Positions 19,735-29,503 are shown, counted from the first letter of the stretch. The stretch: DNA of 64,000 nucleotides from Bordetella ansorpii (GCF_900078315.1 NZ_FKBS01000014.1:1451092-1515091); one strand, 5' to 3'. Made by a program: numbers and translations. The notes: generated from the letters alone by a model not told the origin.

Positions 19735-19788
19735 GCTTTCCCCGCAATGCATGGGGTTGGGGCAGCATGGATCATGCGTCAGCCAAAA

Positions 19789-19821
19789 TAAAAGAGCCTG
19801 CTCGAAAAGCAGGCTCTTTTA
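19789..19821. terminator. Bidirectional terminator after the parvulin gene
   Basis: A perfect 14-bp stem (19789-19802 with 19808-19821) around a CGAAA loop, with A-rich and T-rich ends, so it can act in both directions. It lies 22 bases beyond the minus-strand parvulin stop. Confidence 0.85.
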
Positions 19822-19842
19822 CCTATGGCCGAAAGACCCGTC

Positions 19843-20619
19843 TTACTGCACCTTGGCCTTGTCGCGCAGATCTTTCTGGAAGGCGCTGAGCGTTTGCTGG
19901 CGCAGCATTTCTTCCAGTTGCGGACGGACCTGATCCAGCGGCGGGAATTGCACCGGGCGGGTGTCGTCGACCTGGATGATGTGCCAGCCGAACTGGGTTT
20001 GCACCGGCTTGTCGGCCAGTTCGCCCTTCTTCAGCTTCTGCACGGCCTCGGCGAACGGGGGCACGTAGTTGGTGGGGGGCGCCCAGCCCAGGTCGCCGCC
20101 GCGCTCGGCGCTGCCGGGGTCTTGCGAGTTCTTCTTGGCCAGGTCGTCGAACTTGGTCTTGTCCGACTTGATCTGGGCCAGCAGGTCGTTGGCGGTCTTC
20201 TCATCCTTGACCAGGATGTGGCGGACCTTGAATTCCTGCTTGCCGGCCTGTTCCTTCTTCATCTTGTCGTACTGGGCCTGGATCTGGGCGTCGGTGACGG
20301 GGTGCTTTTCCAGGTAGCCAGCCATCAGCGAGCGCACCAGGATGCCCTGGCGAGCCAGTTCCAGTTCGGTCTGCACGTCGGACTGCTTGGCGATGCCTTG
20401 CTTCTCGGCCGCCTGCACGAACACCTGGCGGTTGATCATCTCCTGCTTGACCTGCTCGCGCAGTTGCGGCGAGTCGGTGGCGCCCTGCGAGACCAGCAGC
20501 TTGACGAACTCGTCCAGGCTCTTCTGCGTGATGGCCTTGCCGTTGACGGTAGCCACGTTCTGCGCGAAGGCAGGCGCGGCGATAGCGCATGCGGCAGCCA
20601 GCATGATGATGCGTTTCAT
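19843..20619 (-). CDS. Periplasmic parvulin-type peptidyl-prolyl isomerase, Par27-like
   Basis: A 258-residue exported folding helper. Residues 1-19 form a signal peptide with cleavage at AFA-QN. An N-terminal chaperone-like region with SurA-type helices runs to about 125. A single parvulin domain follows (about 130-222; FKVRHILVKDEKTANDLLAQ, GGDLGWAPP, TQFGWHIIQVDD). Size and layout match Par27 of B. pertussis, the founder of a parvulin subgroup that assists outer-membrane and secreted proteins. It is the last gene of an apparent msrB-yciB-bolA-parvulin operon with gaps of 13-18 bases. Confidence 0.92.
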   Translation of the reverse strand: MKRIIMLAAACAIAAPAFAQNVATVNGKAITQKSLDEFVKLLVSQGATDSPQLREQVKQEMINRQVFVQAAEKQGIAKQSDVQTELELARQGILVRSLMAGYLEKHPVTDAQIQAQYDKMKKEQAGKQEFKVRHILVKDEKTANDLLAQIKSDKTKFDDLAKKNSQDPGSAERGGDLGWAPPTNYVPPFAEAVQKLKKGELADKPVQTQFGWHIIQVDDTRPVQFPPLDQVRPQLEEMLRQQTLSAFQKDLRDKAKVQ

Positions 20620-20637
20620 GGATGTCCTTTGTGGGAT

Positions 20638-20913
20638 TTACTGGGAAGAAGGCGGCTGTGCGTCGAGCGCAAGCGCATGGATGGGATGGGGGATGAGATC
20701 TTGCAAATGATGATACACCAGCCTGTGGCGGGCCACGTGCGACAGGCCGGTGAAGCAGGCCGCCACGATGCGTACGTGGTAATGGCCCGCGCCGCCCTGC
20801 GCGCCGGCGTGTCCGGCATGCAGGTGCGAGTCGTCGCGGATGTCCAGTTCGAGCGGCTCCAGGGCGGCCAGGCGCCCGCGGATCAGGCCGATGCGGTCGG
20901 TATCGTCGGTCAT
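20638..20913 (-). CDS. BolA family protein
   Basis: A 91-residue protein with the BolA pattern: an N-terminal helix, DDSHLHAGHAG, and the stretch FTGLSHVARHRLVYHHLQDL followed by IHALALDAQPP. BolA proteins bind glutaredoxins and iron-sulfur clusters and influence cell shape and stress responses. A Gly/His-rich insert (AGAQGGAGHYHV) follows the SHLHAGH motif. It lies between yciB and the parvulin gene in a tight minus-strand cluster. Confidence 0.92.
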   Translation of the reverse strand: MTDDTDRIGLIRGRLAALEPLELDIRDDSHLHAGHAGAQGGAGHYHVRIVAACFTGLSHVARHRLVYHHLQDLIPHPIHALALDAQPPSSQ

Positions 20914-20926
20914 GGTGAAAGCGGGG

Positions 20927-21496
20927 TCAGTCCTTGGCCTTGTCGTCGTCCGCCGCTTCGGCGGGGCGGATGTGCCGGCCCAGCCAGATCGACTGCGCGA
21001 TGACGAAGACGATCATCAGGCCGGTCTGGCCGAACGCCTTGAAGCTGACCCATTGCGCTTCGGTGAACTGGCCCGAGAAGGCCACGTACAGGTTGAGCAC
21101 GCCGCAAGCCAGGAAGAAAAGGATCCAGGTGATGTTGAGCCTGTCCCAGATGGCGTCGGGCAGGTCGATCTGGCGGCCCATGAGGCTGCGCATCAGGTTG
21201 CGGCCCATCAGCAGGCGCGCGCCCAGCAGCACGGCGGCGAAAAGCCAATACAGCACGGTGGGCTTCCACTTGATGAACACGTCGCTGTGCAGCCACAGCG
21301 TGGCGCCGCCGAAGACCATGATGACGGCCAGGCCGATCCAGTGGGTGGGCTCGATGGCCTTGCCGCGCAGGCGCAGCCAGGCGACCTGGGCCAGCGAGGC
21401 CGCCATGGCGACCCCCGTGGCCACGTACAGGTCGGCGAACTTGTAGGCCGCGAAGAACAGGATCAGCGGGAACAGGTCGAACAGGAACTTCTTCAT
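20927..21496 (-). CDS. yciB: YciB/IspZ-type inner-membrane septation protein
   Basis: A 189-residue multi-pass membrane protein (about five helices) beginning MKKFLFDLFPLILFFAAYKF. The family-conserved segments KPTVLYWLFA, LPDAIWDRLNITWILFF and YVAFSGQFTEAQWVSFKAFG are present. YciB is implicated in envelope integrity and septation, with interactions to elongation and division proteins. Its position between msrB and bolA is common in beta-proteobacteria. Confidence 0.93.
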   Translation of the reverse strand: MKKFLFDLFPLILFFAAYKFADLYVATGVAMAASLAQVAWLRLRGKAIEPTHWIGLAVIMVFGGATLWLHSDVFIKWKPTVLYWLFAAVLLGARLLMGRNLMRSLMGRQIDLPDAIWDRLNITWILFFLACGVLNLYVAFSGQFTEAQWVSFKAFGQTGLMIVFVIAQSIWLGRHIRPAEAADDDKAKD

Positions 21497-21512
21497 CGCA
21501 GGCAGGGGCCCT

Positions 21513-21911
21513 TTATGGCGCTTCGGGCTCGAACTTGAGCGACAGCGAGTTGATGCAGTAGCGCAGCCCGGTGGGCTCGGGGCCGTCGGGGAAGACGTGG
21601 CCCAGATGCGCGTCGCAGATGTTGCACAGCACTTCGGTGCGGATCATGCCGTGCGTGGTGTCGCGTTCTTCGCGCACGCGCTCGGGGTCGATGGGCTCGA
21701 AGTAGCTGGGCCAGCCGCAGCCCGCGTCGAACTTGGTGTCGGACGCGAACAGCGGCGTGCCACAGCCCACGCAGCGGTAGATGCCGTGCTGGAAGGTGTC
21801 CCAGTAGCGTCCGGTGAAGGCGCGCTCGGTGCCTTTTTCACGGACGACCGAGAACTCTTGCGGAGTGAGGATGGCGCGCCATTCGGCGTCGCTCTTGCGT
21901 ACTTTTTCCAT
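21513..21911 (-). CDS. msrB: Peptide-methionine (R)-S-oxide reductase MsrB
   Basis: Repairs methionine-R-sulfoxide in proteins. The 132 residues include two zinc CxxC pairs (CVGCGTPLF and [10 protein letters not shown]), [10 protein letters not shown] and the catalytic cysteine in [12 protein letters not shown] 21911 is chosen because GGAGG lies 11 bases upstream and the protein then starts at the usual [11 protein letters not shown]; an in-frame ATG 24 codons earlier would add an atypical extension. It is the first gene of the minus-strand operon. Confidence 0.94.
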   Translation of the reverse strand: MEKVRKSDAEWRAILTPQEFSVVREKGTERAFTGRYWDTFQHGIYRCVGCGTPLFASDTKFDAGCGWPSYFEPIDPERVREERDTTHGMIRTEVLCNICDAHLGHVFPDGPEPTGLRYCINSLSLKFEPEAP

Positions 21912-22238
21912 GGGGTCTTCGACCTCCGATCGAACGAAAGGTTCGGAGTAACCCGCGATGTTAAACGACTTTGACGCGGCCAATGTGACCGGTTTGTTTG
22001 GACAATGCGGGTAACCCCTAGCAGACGGTGAGAAGCCCGCTCAAGTAGGGTTCGCCATTATCAAATGCGTTTGCTGAAAGGCGGATCGGCGCATTTCACC
22101 CCTGTTGTCTAAGGGTTGATACGCCCCTTGCATGCGTCGCATTTGATACGGATTTAATCCTATAATCCGTTTTTCTGTATAACTTTAAACCAGCCCGCGA
22201 CCCGTTCCAGGGATTGCCGGGCACACAGGAGACAAAAG
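21912..22238. promoter_or_regulatory. Divergent promoter region between msrB and the first ABC-transporter operon
   Basis: No gene is visible in these 327 bases. The part near the transporter is AT-rich and holds a perfect TATAAT (22161-22166, plus strand) about 75 bases before the binding-protein start; no good -35 sits 16-18 bases upstream. TTGATACG occurs twice (22115-22122 and 22143-22150) just before it and could be an activator site. Use as a promoter is inferred. Confidence 0.45.
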
Positions 22239-23402
22239 ATGCCCAAGCATTTTGGCTTGTCCGCGCTCGCCGCCGCGTTGGCGCTCAGCCTGCCCATGGT
22301 GGCCGGCGCCCAGGTCAAGGTCGGCGTCACGCTGGCCGCCACCGGCCCCGCCGCCTCGCTGGGCATCCCCGAGCGCAACACCGCCACGCTGCTGCCCAAG
22401 GAAGTGGCCGGCCAGAAGATCGAATGGATCGTGCTGGACGACGCCACCGACACCACGGCCGCCGTGCGCAACTCGCGCAAGCTGGTCACCGAGGACAAGG
22501 TCGACGTGCTGGTCGGCACCTCGATCACCCCGGGTTCGCTGGCCATGGTCGACGTGGCCGCCGAAGCCAAGGTGCCGATGATCAGCGTGGCCGCCAGCGC
22601 CAAGATCGTCGAACCCGTGGACGAAAAGCGCCGCTGGGTCTTCAAGACCCCGCAGAACGACGCCCTGATGGCCAGCGCCCTGGCTGACGCCATGGTCAAG
22701 GCCAAGGTCAAGAACCTGGGCTTCATCGGCTTCGCCGACGCCTACGGCGACGGCTGGCTGGACGTGATGCAGGCCGCCGCCAAGGCCAAGGGCATCAGCG
22801 TCACCGCCATCGAAAAATATGGCCGCACCGACACCAGCGTCACGGGCCAGGTGCTCAAGCTGGTGGCCGCCAAGCCCGATGCGATCCTGATCGCCGGCGC
22901 CGGCACGCCGTCGGCCCTGCCGCAGAAGGAACTGAAGGCCCGCGGCTTCGGCGGCCTGATCTACCAGACCCACGGCGCCGCCAACAACGACGTGCTGCGG
23001 GTCTGCGGCAAGGATTGCGAAGGCATGCTGCTGCCCGCCGGCCCGCTGCTGGTGGCCGCGCAGCTGCCCGACGACAATCCCGTCAAGAAGTCGGCCCTGA
23101 ACTACGTGCAGACCTACGAGAAGGCCTATGGCGAGGGTTCGGTCAACACCTTCGGCGGCCACATGTGGGATGCCGGCCAACTGATCGTGGCCGCGTTGCC
23201 CGAGGCCCTGAAGTCGGGCGCCAAGCCCGGTACGCCCGAGTTCCGCGCCGCCATGCGCGATGCCATCGAAGGCGTGAAGAACCTGGCCGTGTCGCAAGGC
23301 GTGTTCAACATGAGCCCCACCGACCACGCGGGTTTCGACCAGCGCTCGCGCGTCATGGTCAAGGTCGTGAACGGCAAGTGGACGTACCAGCCGGGCCTCT
23401 GA
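22239..23402 (+). CDS. Branched-chain amino acid-type ABC transporter, periplasmic binding protein
   Basis: A 387-residue Leu/Ile/Val-type (peripla_BP_6) protein. The signal peptide ends near residue 24 (VAGAQ), followed by VKVGVTLAATGPAASLGI, where such proteins form the ligand pocket. The later segment LKLVAAKPDAILIAGAG is also typical. The true ligand could be an amino acid, amide or aromatic acid; sequence alone does not tell. It leads a four-gene operon with permease, permease-ATPase fusion and ATPase, and is separated from them by a strong stem-loop. Confidence 0.9.
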   Translation: MPKHFGLSALAAALALSLPMVAGAQVKVGVTLAATGPAASLGIPERNTATLLPKEVAGQKIEWIVLDDATDTTAAVRNSRKLVTEDKVDVLVGTSITPGSLAMVDVAAEAKVPMISVAASAKIVEPVDEKRRWVFKTPQNDALMASALADAMVKAKVKNLGFIGFADAYGDGWLDVMQAAAKAKGISVTAIEKYGRTDTSVTGQVLKLVAAKPDAILIAGAGTPSALPQKELKARGFGGLIYQTHGAANNDVLRVCGKDCEGMLLPAGPLLVAAQLPDDNPVKKSALNYVQTYEKAYGEGSVNTFGGHMWDAGQLIVAALPEALKSGAKPGTPEFRAAMRDAIEGVKNLAVSQGVFNMSPTDHAGFDQRSRVMVKVVNGKWTYQPGL

Positions 23403-23492
23403 TCTGATCCAGCCAGGTCTGGCATCATCCGGGAGGCGCGTCGCGCAGCGGCGCCGCAAAGGCGCAGCGACGTGCTTCCCCGCAGCACCTCG

Positions 23493-23548
23493 CACCGGCC
23501 TCCAGGGCCTGTTGCCACTTTTGGTGTCGACAGGCCCCTGGGCCGGTG
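23493..23548 (+). other. Long intercistronic stem-loop after the binding-protein gene
   Basis: Arms 23493-23512 and 23530-23548 pair over about 18 positions with one mismatch or bulge; the loop can form a further small CCAC/GGTG hairpin. There is no T-run, so it is less a terminator than an mRNA-stabilising or read-through-limiting structure. Such a structure keeps binding protein in excess over membrane subunits, as at malE-malF. Confidence 0.6.
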
Positions 23549-23609
23549 TGTCGTATTCGCAGTGCTCCGGTCGGGGTCGGAGCGCCAGGAAAATCAACAG
23601 GTCGTATAG

Positions 23610-24647
23610 ATGGATTCCACAATTGCGCTGATCCTGCTGCAGGACGGCATCGTCAACGGCGCGATCTATGCCCTTCTGGGCATGGCGCTGGTACTGGTGT
23701 TTGCCGTCACGCGCGTCATCTTCATTCCCCAGGGCGAGTTCGTCGCGTTCGGCGCGCTGACGCTGGCCATGCTGGTCGACGGCAAGATGCCCGGCACCGT
23801 GTACCTGCTGCCCCTGCTGGGCGGCGTGGTCACCCTGCTCGAACTGGTCCGCGCCGCGCGCACGGGCAGTTGGGCGGGCCTGCCCAAGGTGCTGCTGGGC
23901 TGTGTGGCGTTGCCGCTGGCCTTGCTGGCGCTGACCTCGGCCTACGTCGGCCCCGACACCTCGCTGTGGCTGAACATGCTGCTGACGCTGGCGCTGGTCA
24001 TTCCCATGGGCCCCATGGTCTACCGCATCGTCTACCAGCCGCTGGCCGAGGCCACGGTGCTGGTGCTGCTGATCGTCTCGGTGGCGCTGCACTTCGCGCT
24101 GATGGGTCTGGCGCTGGTGTTCTTCGGCGCCGAGGGCTGGCGCACGCCGGCCTTCGTGTCGGGCCAGGTCGACCTGGGCTTCGGCACCTGGTCGGCGCAG
24201 AGCCTGTTCGTGGTGGCGACCTGCGCGCTGCTGATCGTCGCGCTGTGGCTGTTCTTCGGCAAGACGCTGTATGGCCGCGCGCTGCGCGCCACCGCGGTCA
24301 ACCGCCGCGGCGCCCGCCTGGTGGGCATCAGCACGTCGATGTCGGGCAGCCTGACCTTCACGCTGGCCGTGGCCATCGGCGCCATGTCCGGCATGCTGAT
24401 CGCGCCCATCACCACGGTGTACTACGATACCGGCTTCCTGATCGGCCTGAAGGGCTTCGTCGGCGCCATCATCGGCGGCCTGGCCAGCTATCCCGTGGCC
24501 GCCGCCGGTTCGGTGCTGGTGGGCCTGCTCGAATCCTATTCATCTTTCTGGGCCAGCGCCTACAAGGAAGTCATCGTCTTCACGCTGATCATCCCGGTGC
24601 TGATCTGGCGCTCGTTCGGCAGCCATCACGTGGACGACGAGGAATAA
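23610..24647 (+). CDS. Branched-chain amino acid-type ABC transporter permease (LivH-like)
   Basis: A 345-residue integral membrane subunit with about eight to nine helices. It starts [20 protein letters not shown], as LivH-type permeases do, and has the coupling loop region around [20 protein letters not shown]. It contains an extra hydrophilic loop after the third helix ([20 protein letters not shown]), making it longer than typical LivH (about 290-300). It forms the translocation pore with the permease half of the next gene. Confidence 0.9.
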   Translation: MDSTIALILLQDGIVNGAIYALLGMALVLVFAVTRVIFIPQGEFVAFGALTLAMLVDGKMPGTVYLLPLLGGVVTLLELVRAARTGSWAGLPKVLLGCVALPLALLALTSAYVGPDTSLWLNMLLTLALVIPMGPMVYRIVYQPLAEATVLVLLIVSVALHFALMGLALVFFGAEGWRTPAFVSGQVDLGFGTWSAQSLFVVATCALLIVALWLFFGKTLYGRALRATAVNRRGARLVGISTSMSGSLTFTLAVAIGAMSGMLIAPITTVYYDTGFLIGLKGFVGAIIGGLASYPVAAAGSVLVGLLESYSSFWASAYKEVIVFTLIIPVLIWRSFGSHHVDDEE

Positions 24648-24652
24648 GCATC

Positions 24653-26488
24653 ATGAACCGTATCCTGACGATCGTCTTTCTCGTCGTGCTGGCGGCGCTG
24701 CCGCTGCTTCCGTTCACTCCCGAGTTCTGGATCACGCAGCTCAACTACATCGGGCTGGCCAGCCTGGTGGCGCTGGGCCTGGTGCTGCTGACCGGCGTGG
24801 GCGGCCTGACCTCGTTCGGCCAGGCGGCCTTCGTGGGCCTGGGCGCCTACACGACCGCGCTGCTGTCCACGCATTACGGCGTGTCGCCGTGGCTGGCGCT
24901 GCCGATCGGCCTGGTGCTGACGGCGCTGGTGGCGTATCTGCTGGGCCAGATCACGCTGCGCCTGTCGGGTCACTTCCTGCCGCTGGGCACCATTGCCTGG
25001 GCGCTGTCGCTGTATTACCTGTTCGGCAACCTGGACGCGCTGGGCAAGCACGACGGCATCGCCGGCATCGAGCCGCTGGCGTTCTTCGGCCTGTCGCTTG
25101 CCAGCGGCCGCAACATCTATTTCCTGATCTGGGTCTGCGTGCTGCTGGCCCTGTGGGGCACGCGCAACCTGCTGGATTCGCGGCCCGGCCGCGCCATCCG
25201 CGCGCTGAAAAGCGGCGCAGGCATGGCCGAGTCGATGGGCGTGAACACGGCCTCGTACAAGATCATCATCTTCGTGTGGGCCGCGTTGCTGGCGTGCGTG
25301 TCGGGCTGGCTGTACGCCCACATGCAGCGCGCCGTCAGCCCCAGCCCGTTCGGCCTGAACTACGGCATCGAGTATCTGTTCATGGCGGTGGTGGGCGGCG
25401 CGGGCCACGTATGGGGCGCGCTGCTGGGGTCGGCACTGATCCTGTCGCTGAAGGACCAGTTGCAGAACTGGCTGCCCTCGCTGTTGGGCAGCGACGCCAA
25501 CTTCGAGCTGATCGTGTTCGGCGTGCTGATGATCCTGATGCTGCAATATGCCAGCAGCGGCCTGTGGCCCATCTTGTCGGGCTGGTGGGAGCGCATCGGC
25601 GGCGGCGGTTCGCGCCGCAGCCGTCCCGCGCCGCCCGAGGCGCCGGCGCTGCCGCAGCGCGAGCGCCCGCAGGGCGGGGCGCTGGTGCTCGAGGTCGACA
25701 GTATCCGCAAGCAGTTCGGTGGCCTGGTCGCGGTGAACAACATCTCGTTCAAGGTGCGCGCGGGCGAGATCATGGGCCTGATCGGTCCCAACGGCGCGGG
25801 CAAGAGCACCACCTTCAACCTGATCAGCGGCGTGCTGCCGGCGACCAGCGGCCAGGTGCGCTTCCTGGGGGAACGCATCGACGGGAAGTCGGCGCGCGTC
25901 ATCTCGCAATCCGGCGTGGGCCGTACTTTCCAGCACGTGCAACTGCTGCCGACAATGTCGGTACTCGAGAACGTGGCCCTGGGCGCGCACCTGCGTTCCG
26001 ATGTGGGCGTGATGGCCGGCGCCCTGCACACCGACCGGGCGCGGGAAGCCCGTCTGCTGCACGAGGCCGCGAAGCAACTGCAGCGGGTGGGCCTGGGCGA
26101 CTACCTGTACGAACAGGCGGGCAACCTGGCGCTGGGCCAGCAACGCATCCTGGAAATCGCCCGGGCATTGGCCGGCGACCCCCTGCTGCTGCTGCTGGAC
26201 GAACCGGCGGCGGGCCTGCGCTACAAGGAAAAGCAGGAACTGGCCCAGGTGCTGGAGCAACTCCGCGCCGAGGGCATGAGCATCCTGCTGGTGGAACACG
26301 ATATGGATTTCGTCATGCGCCTGACCAATCACCTGGTGGTGATGGATTTCGGCACCAAGCTGGCCGAAGGCGTGCCGGCCGAGGTGCAGCAGAATCCCGC
26401 CGTTCTCGAGGCCTACCTGGGCGGTATCGACGACGACCTGCCCGAGTCGGTGCAGGCGGCGCCCGCCGTGGCGGGAGGCACGCGATGA
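24653..26488 (+). CDS. Fused ABC transporter permease-ATPase (LivM-LivG type)
   Basis: A 611-residue fusion. Residues 1 to about 315 are a LivM-like permease ([20 protein letters not shown], the coupling segment [15 protein letters not shown]). A Pro/Arg-rich linker ([20 protein letters not shown]) leads into a LivG-like ATPase from about 345. Walker A is GPNGAGKS, the Q loop [15 protein letters not shown], the signature region [16 protein letters not shown] and Walker [13 protein letters not shown]. The signature is LALGQ rather than LSYGQ or LSGGQ, which is tolerated in LivG proteins. Stop and next start overlap by ATGA. Confidence 0.92.
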   Translation: MNRILTIVFLVVLAALPLLPFTPEFWITQLNYIGLASLVALGLVLLTGVGGLTSFGQAAFVGLGAYTTALLSTHYGVSPWLALPIGLVLTALVAYLLGQITLRLSGHFLPLGTIAWALSLYYLFGNLDALGKHDGIAGIEPLAFFGLSLASGRNIYFLIWVCVLLALWGTRNLLDSRPGRAIRALKSGAGMAESMGVNTASYKIIIFVWAALLACVSGWLYAHMQRAVSPSPFGLNYGIEYLFMAVVGGAGHVWGALLGSALILSLKDQLQNWLPSLLGSDANFELIVFGVLMILMLQYASSGLWPILSGWWERIGGGGSRRSRPAPPEAPALPQRERPQGGALVLEVDSIRKQFGGLVAVNNISFKVRAGEIMGLIGPNGAGKSTTFNLISGVLPATSGQVRFLGERIDGKSARVISQSGVGRTFQHVQLLPTMSVLENVALGAHLRSDVGVMAGALHTDRAREARLLHEAAKQLQRVGLGDYLYEQAGNLALGQQRILEIARALAGDPLLLLLDEPAAGLRYKEKQELAQVLEQLRAEGMSILLVEHDMDFVMRLTNHLVVMDFGTKLAEGVPAEVQQNPAVLEAYLGGIDDDLPESVQAAPAVAGGTR

Positions 26489-27237
26489 GCGATCAACAGC
26501 AGTCCATCCTGGAAGTGCGCGATCTGTCGGCCCGCTATGGCAAGGTCGGCGCGCTGACCAACGCGGTCATCAGCGTGCCCGCCGGCAGCATCGTCACCGT
26601 GATCGGCGCCAACGGCGCGGGCAAGTCGACCATGCTGAACGCGGTGATGGGCGCCTTGCCGCAGACCGGCCACGCCACGGGTCAGGTGCAGTACGCCGGC
26701 ACCGACGTGTCGGGTTGGCAGGTCGAGCGCCGCGTCTCGGCCGGCATGTCGCTGGTGCCCGAGCGCCGCGAACTGTTCGGCAGCATGTCGGTGGAAGACA
26801 ATCTGCTGCTGGGCGGCTTCCGCCGCTATCGCGCGCGCGAGAGCGGCTGGCGCGACACGCTGGAAGAGGTCTTCACGCTGTTCCCGCGCCTGCGTGAGCG
26901 GCGCGGCCAGCAGGCCGGCACGCTGTCCGGCGGCGAGCGCCAGATGCTGGCTGTGGGCCGCGCGCTGATGGCCAAGCCGCGCCTGCTGATGCTGGACGAG
27001 CCCAGCCTGGGCCTGGCCCCGCGCATCGTGCGCGAGATCTTCCACATCATCGCGCGCCTGCGCGAGACGGGCGTGGCGATCCTGCTGGTCGAACAGAACG
27101 CGCGCGCCGCGTTGCAGGTGGCCGACTACGGCTATGTGCTGGAAACCGGCGAGATCGTGCTGCACGGCCCCGCCCGCGAACTGGCGGGCAATCCCCGCGT
27201 GATCGAGAGCTATCTGGGGCTGGGCAAGAAAGAGTAG
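26485..27237 (+). CDS. Branched-chain amino acid-type ABC transporter ATPase (LivF-like)
   Basis: A 250-residue cytoplasmic ATPase: Walker A GANGAGKS, signature TLSGGERQM, Walker [15 protein letters not shown], and the LivF-typical [20 protein letters not shown]. It pairs with the ATPase half of the upstream fusion to power uptake. Start overlaps the upstream stop (ATGA). It is the last gene of the operon and converges on the LytS-like sensor. Confidence 0.93.
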   Translation: MSDQQQSILEVRDLSARYGKVGALTNAVISVPAGSIVTVIGANGAGKSTMLNAVMGALPQTGHATGQVQYAGTDVSGWQVERRVSAGMSLVPERRELFGSMSVEDNLLLGGFRRYRARESGWRDTLEEVFTLFPRLRERRGQQAGTLSGGERQMLAVGRALMAKPRLLMLDEPSLGLAPRIVREIFHIIARLRETGVAILLVEQNARAALQVADYGYVLETGEIVLHGPARELAGNPRVIESYLGLGKKE

Positions 27238-27285
27238 GGCGGCGTCCACCGCTTGGCGGTTCGAGGCGGGAGGCGCCGGCGGCGA

Positions 27286-28332
27286 TCAGACGAAGCTCGG
27301 CTCGCCGTGCACCGACAGCCGTGTCACGCTGCGGTCGGCCTGCTGTTCCATCGTCAGGCTGTAGCGTTCCGGATAGCACTGCGCCAGCCGCTGGTTCAGA
27401 TTGTCCAACACCGGCCCGGCGCGCGAGGGGTCGAACGTGCCGGACAGATGGCCCGGATTGTCCACTTCGATTTCCAGCACCGAGTCCCGCATCCATACCT
27501 GCACCTGCACGTGGAACGGCGCATCGCCCGCGCGCTGGCCTTGCCGCACGGCATGTTCGACCAGGGCGGGCAAGGTCATGTGCGGCAGGCGCTTGCCCAA
27601 CGCGGCGGCGTCCACGTCGTAGCGGCATGAAAAACGCTCCCCCAGCCGTTGCGTCTGGATGCCGACGAAATTCCGCACCGCCGCGACCTCCTCTTGCACG
27701 CTGCACAGGGTGTTGCCGTGCCTGTCCAGCGCGTATTCGAGGTAATCGGCCAGTTGCCCCGCCAGTTCCTGTGCCCGCGCGGGCCGCGTGGCGATCTCGG
27801 CCTGGATGGCGTGCAGCGTGTTCAGGACCAGATGCGGCTCGACCTGGCGTTGCAGGTGTTCGAGTTCCTTCTGCCGCGCCTGGGCCTCGGACAGGCGTTC
27901 GGTGCGCACGTCCAGCTCGGCGCTGAAGCCGTAATAGGCCAATGCCCAGATGCACAGCACGCCCAGGTAATAGACGAACCCCAGCGAGAAGGTGCTGCGC
28001 GGCATGATGGCCGAGGCGCCCATCGGAAACAGGTCTCGTATCGCGGTGCCCAGCAACCCCAGCAGGAAGGCGCCCATGACGCAGGCCGTGACGGCGGCCA
28101 GCAGGACGTACAGGCGCCGGGCCCCGCCGGCATAACGCACATGCAGCACGGCCGCCGCGCTCGTGCCGATGAAGCCCAGCGTATCGAGGGTGGTGGTCAA
28201 CGCCAGCGCCAGCGTGGGATTGGCGAAGGCCGCGCTGCGGATCCAGAAGCCGATGGCCCCCAGCGCCAGCCAGCCGATGGGTTGGACGCGCCAGAAGAAC
28301 GGAGAAAGCCCAGCGCCGGTCAGCATTGTCAT
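27286..28332 (-). CDS. LytS/YehU-like sensor histidine kinase, orphan and with degenerate ATP-binding motifs
   Basis: A protein of 348 residues with four to five N-terminal membrane helices, then a short coiled segment (LSEAQARQKELEHLQRQVEP) and the His_kinase-family box EPHLVLNTLHAIQAE. That box corresponds to the phosphoacceptor motif usually written NPHFLFN. The ATPase part is unusual: the expected LVENA.KHG is LVEHAVRQG, the DNGPG box is DNPG, and the GLGL..V motif is replaced by AGPVLDNLNQRL. No response regulator gene is adjacent. A perfect 7-bp hairpin (28348-28368) lies in the leader just before the start. ATG 28332 is used; 28326 is also possible. Confidence 0.75.
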   Translation of the reverse strand: MTMLTGAGLSPFFWRVQPIGWLALGAIGFWIRSAAFANPTLALALTTTLDTLGFIGTSAAAVLHVRYAGGARRLYVLLAAVTACVMGAFLLGLLGTAIRDLFPMGASAIMPRSTFSLGFVYYLGVLCIWALAYYGFSAELDVRTERLSEAQARQKELEHLQRQVEPHLVLNTLHAIQAEIATRPARAQELAGQLADYLEYALDRHGNTLCSVQEEVAAVRNFVGIQTQRLGERFSCRYDVDAAALGKRLPHMTLPALVEHAVRQGQRAGDAPFHVQVQVWMRDSVLEIEVDNPGHLSGTFDPSRAGPVLDNLNQRLAQCYPERYSLTMEQQADRSVTRLSVHGEPSFV

Positions 28333-28489
28333 GAAGGGTATTCGAAAGGCAGGCAAGGATAGCCTGCCAACCCGCCGCCAACAAGGCGAGGAAGACTCCA
28401 TCAAGGGGGCTGGGTCTGTCAACCTTGAAGAGCGCCTCGCGCAGCCAGGGAACCGGCCGGCATGCGGCATGGCGCCGGCCCTGGCCGCG

Positions 28490-29503
28490 CTACAGCGCGG
28501 CTTGCACCCGCTGCGCGACCTCGGCGGGCACCCACGTTTTCCATTCGTCGCCATAAGTCTTCAGGAAGTACCTGGCGGCGTCCTCGGGCTCGGCGCCTTC
28601 GTTTTCCAGCCAGCCCAGCGTGCCGTCGATGGCCTTGCTGGAGATCTTGATGGACGAGAAGAAGGCCTGCAGCTGCGGCGCCTGCCGTGCGAAATCCGCG
28701 TTCAGGCCGGTGACGACCGGCTGGGCCTTGAACTCGGTGGCTACGGGATTCGCGCACTTGGGATCGGTGATGCAGCGGTAGGCCTGCGGATCGAACGGGG
28801 GTAGTTCCAGTTTCACGAGGTCCAGCGCGCCCACCAGCGCCGTCGGCGTCCAGTAGTAGAAGACGATGTCCCGCTTGCGCTTGTAGGCCGAGACGATGGC
28901 GGCTTTCTGCGCGGCGCCCGAGCCGGGGGCGAACATGGTGTAGCGCTGGTCCAGCTTCAGCGCGCGGATCAGGTTGTCGTTCAGCGTGCCGCAGGCCCAG
29001 CCGGCAGGGCAGCCGTAGATGCGGCCTTTGCCGGGTTCCTCGGGATCGGTGAACGTGTCCTTGTAGCGGGCCAGGTCGGCGGCGCGCTTGAGATCGGGAT
29101 GGCGTTCGGCGGTGTAGCGTGGGATGTACCAGCCTTCGCCGGCCTCGTAGACCTGTCCCACGCCGATCACCTTCTTCGAGGCTAGGGCCTTGGTCCAGGC
29201 GCCTTCGATCTGGCCGGGCCATACTTCGGGTGTGACGTCCACGTCGCCGCGCTGCAGCGCGGTCAGCATGGCCAGGGTTTCGCCGGGTTCGACCTGGGTC
29301 TTGCAGCCGTAGCCCTTTTCCAGGATGAAGCGTTCGATGCCTGCCAGCACCAGGTTCGATTCCCAGTTCAGGCCGGTGAAGCGCACGGGACGCTGCACTT
29401 CGCACCGCGGACCCTCGGTGGCGGCCGAGGCCGCGGCAGGCAGCGCCGCCGCCAAGGTAAGGCAGGCGGCCAGCGCCAGTTTGGAAATGGGGGTTGCGCG
29501 CAT
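28490..29503 (-). CDS. Glycine betaine/choline-type ABC substrate-binding protein (ProX/OpuAC family)
   Basis: A 337-residue exported protein; the signal peptide is cleaved near AASA-ATE. Tryptophans placed as in the aromatic cage of quaternary-amine binders occur in FTGLNWESN, VTPEVWPGQ, EGWYIPRY and FYYWTPTAL. Betaine, choline or a related osmolyte is therefore the likely ligand. No permease or ATPase of the OpuA type is adjacent, so it must work with subunits encoded elsewhere. The gene upstream on the minus strand begins a separate unit. Confidence 0.88.
   Translation of the reverse strand: MRATPISKLALAACLTLAAALPAAASAATEGPRCEVQRPVRFTGLNWESNLVLAGIERFILEKGYGCKTQVEPGETLAMLTALQRGDVDVTPEVWPGQIEGAWTKALASKKVIGVGQVYEAGEGWYIPRYTAERHPDLKRAADLARYKDTFTDPEEPGKGRIYGCPAGWACGTLNDNLIRALKLDQRYTMFAPGSGAAQKAAIVSAYKRKRDIVFYYWTPTALVGALDLVKLELPPFDPQAYRCITDPKCANPVATEFKAQPVVTGLNADFARQAPQLQAFFSSIKISSKAIDGTLGWLENEGAEPEDAARYFLKTYGDEWKTWVPAEVAQRVQAAL

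Noticed and set aside
21912..22238. A possible riboswitch before the first ABC operon
   Set aside because: I found no conserved riboswitch core and no strong long-range pairing; only a good -10 box and a short direct repeat are visible.
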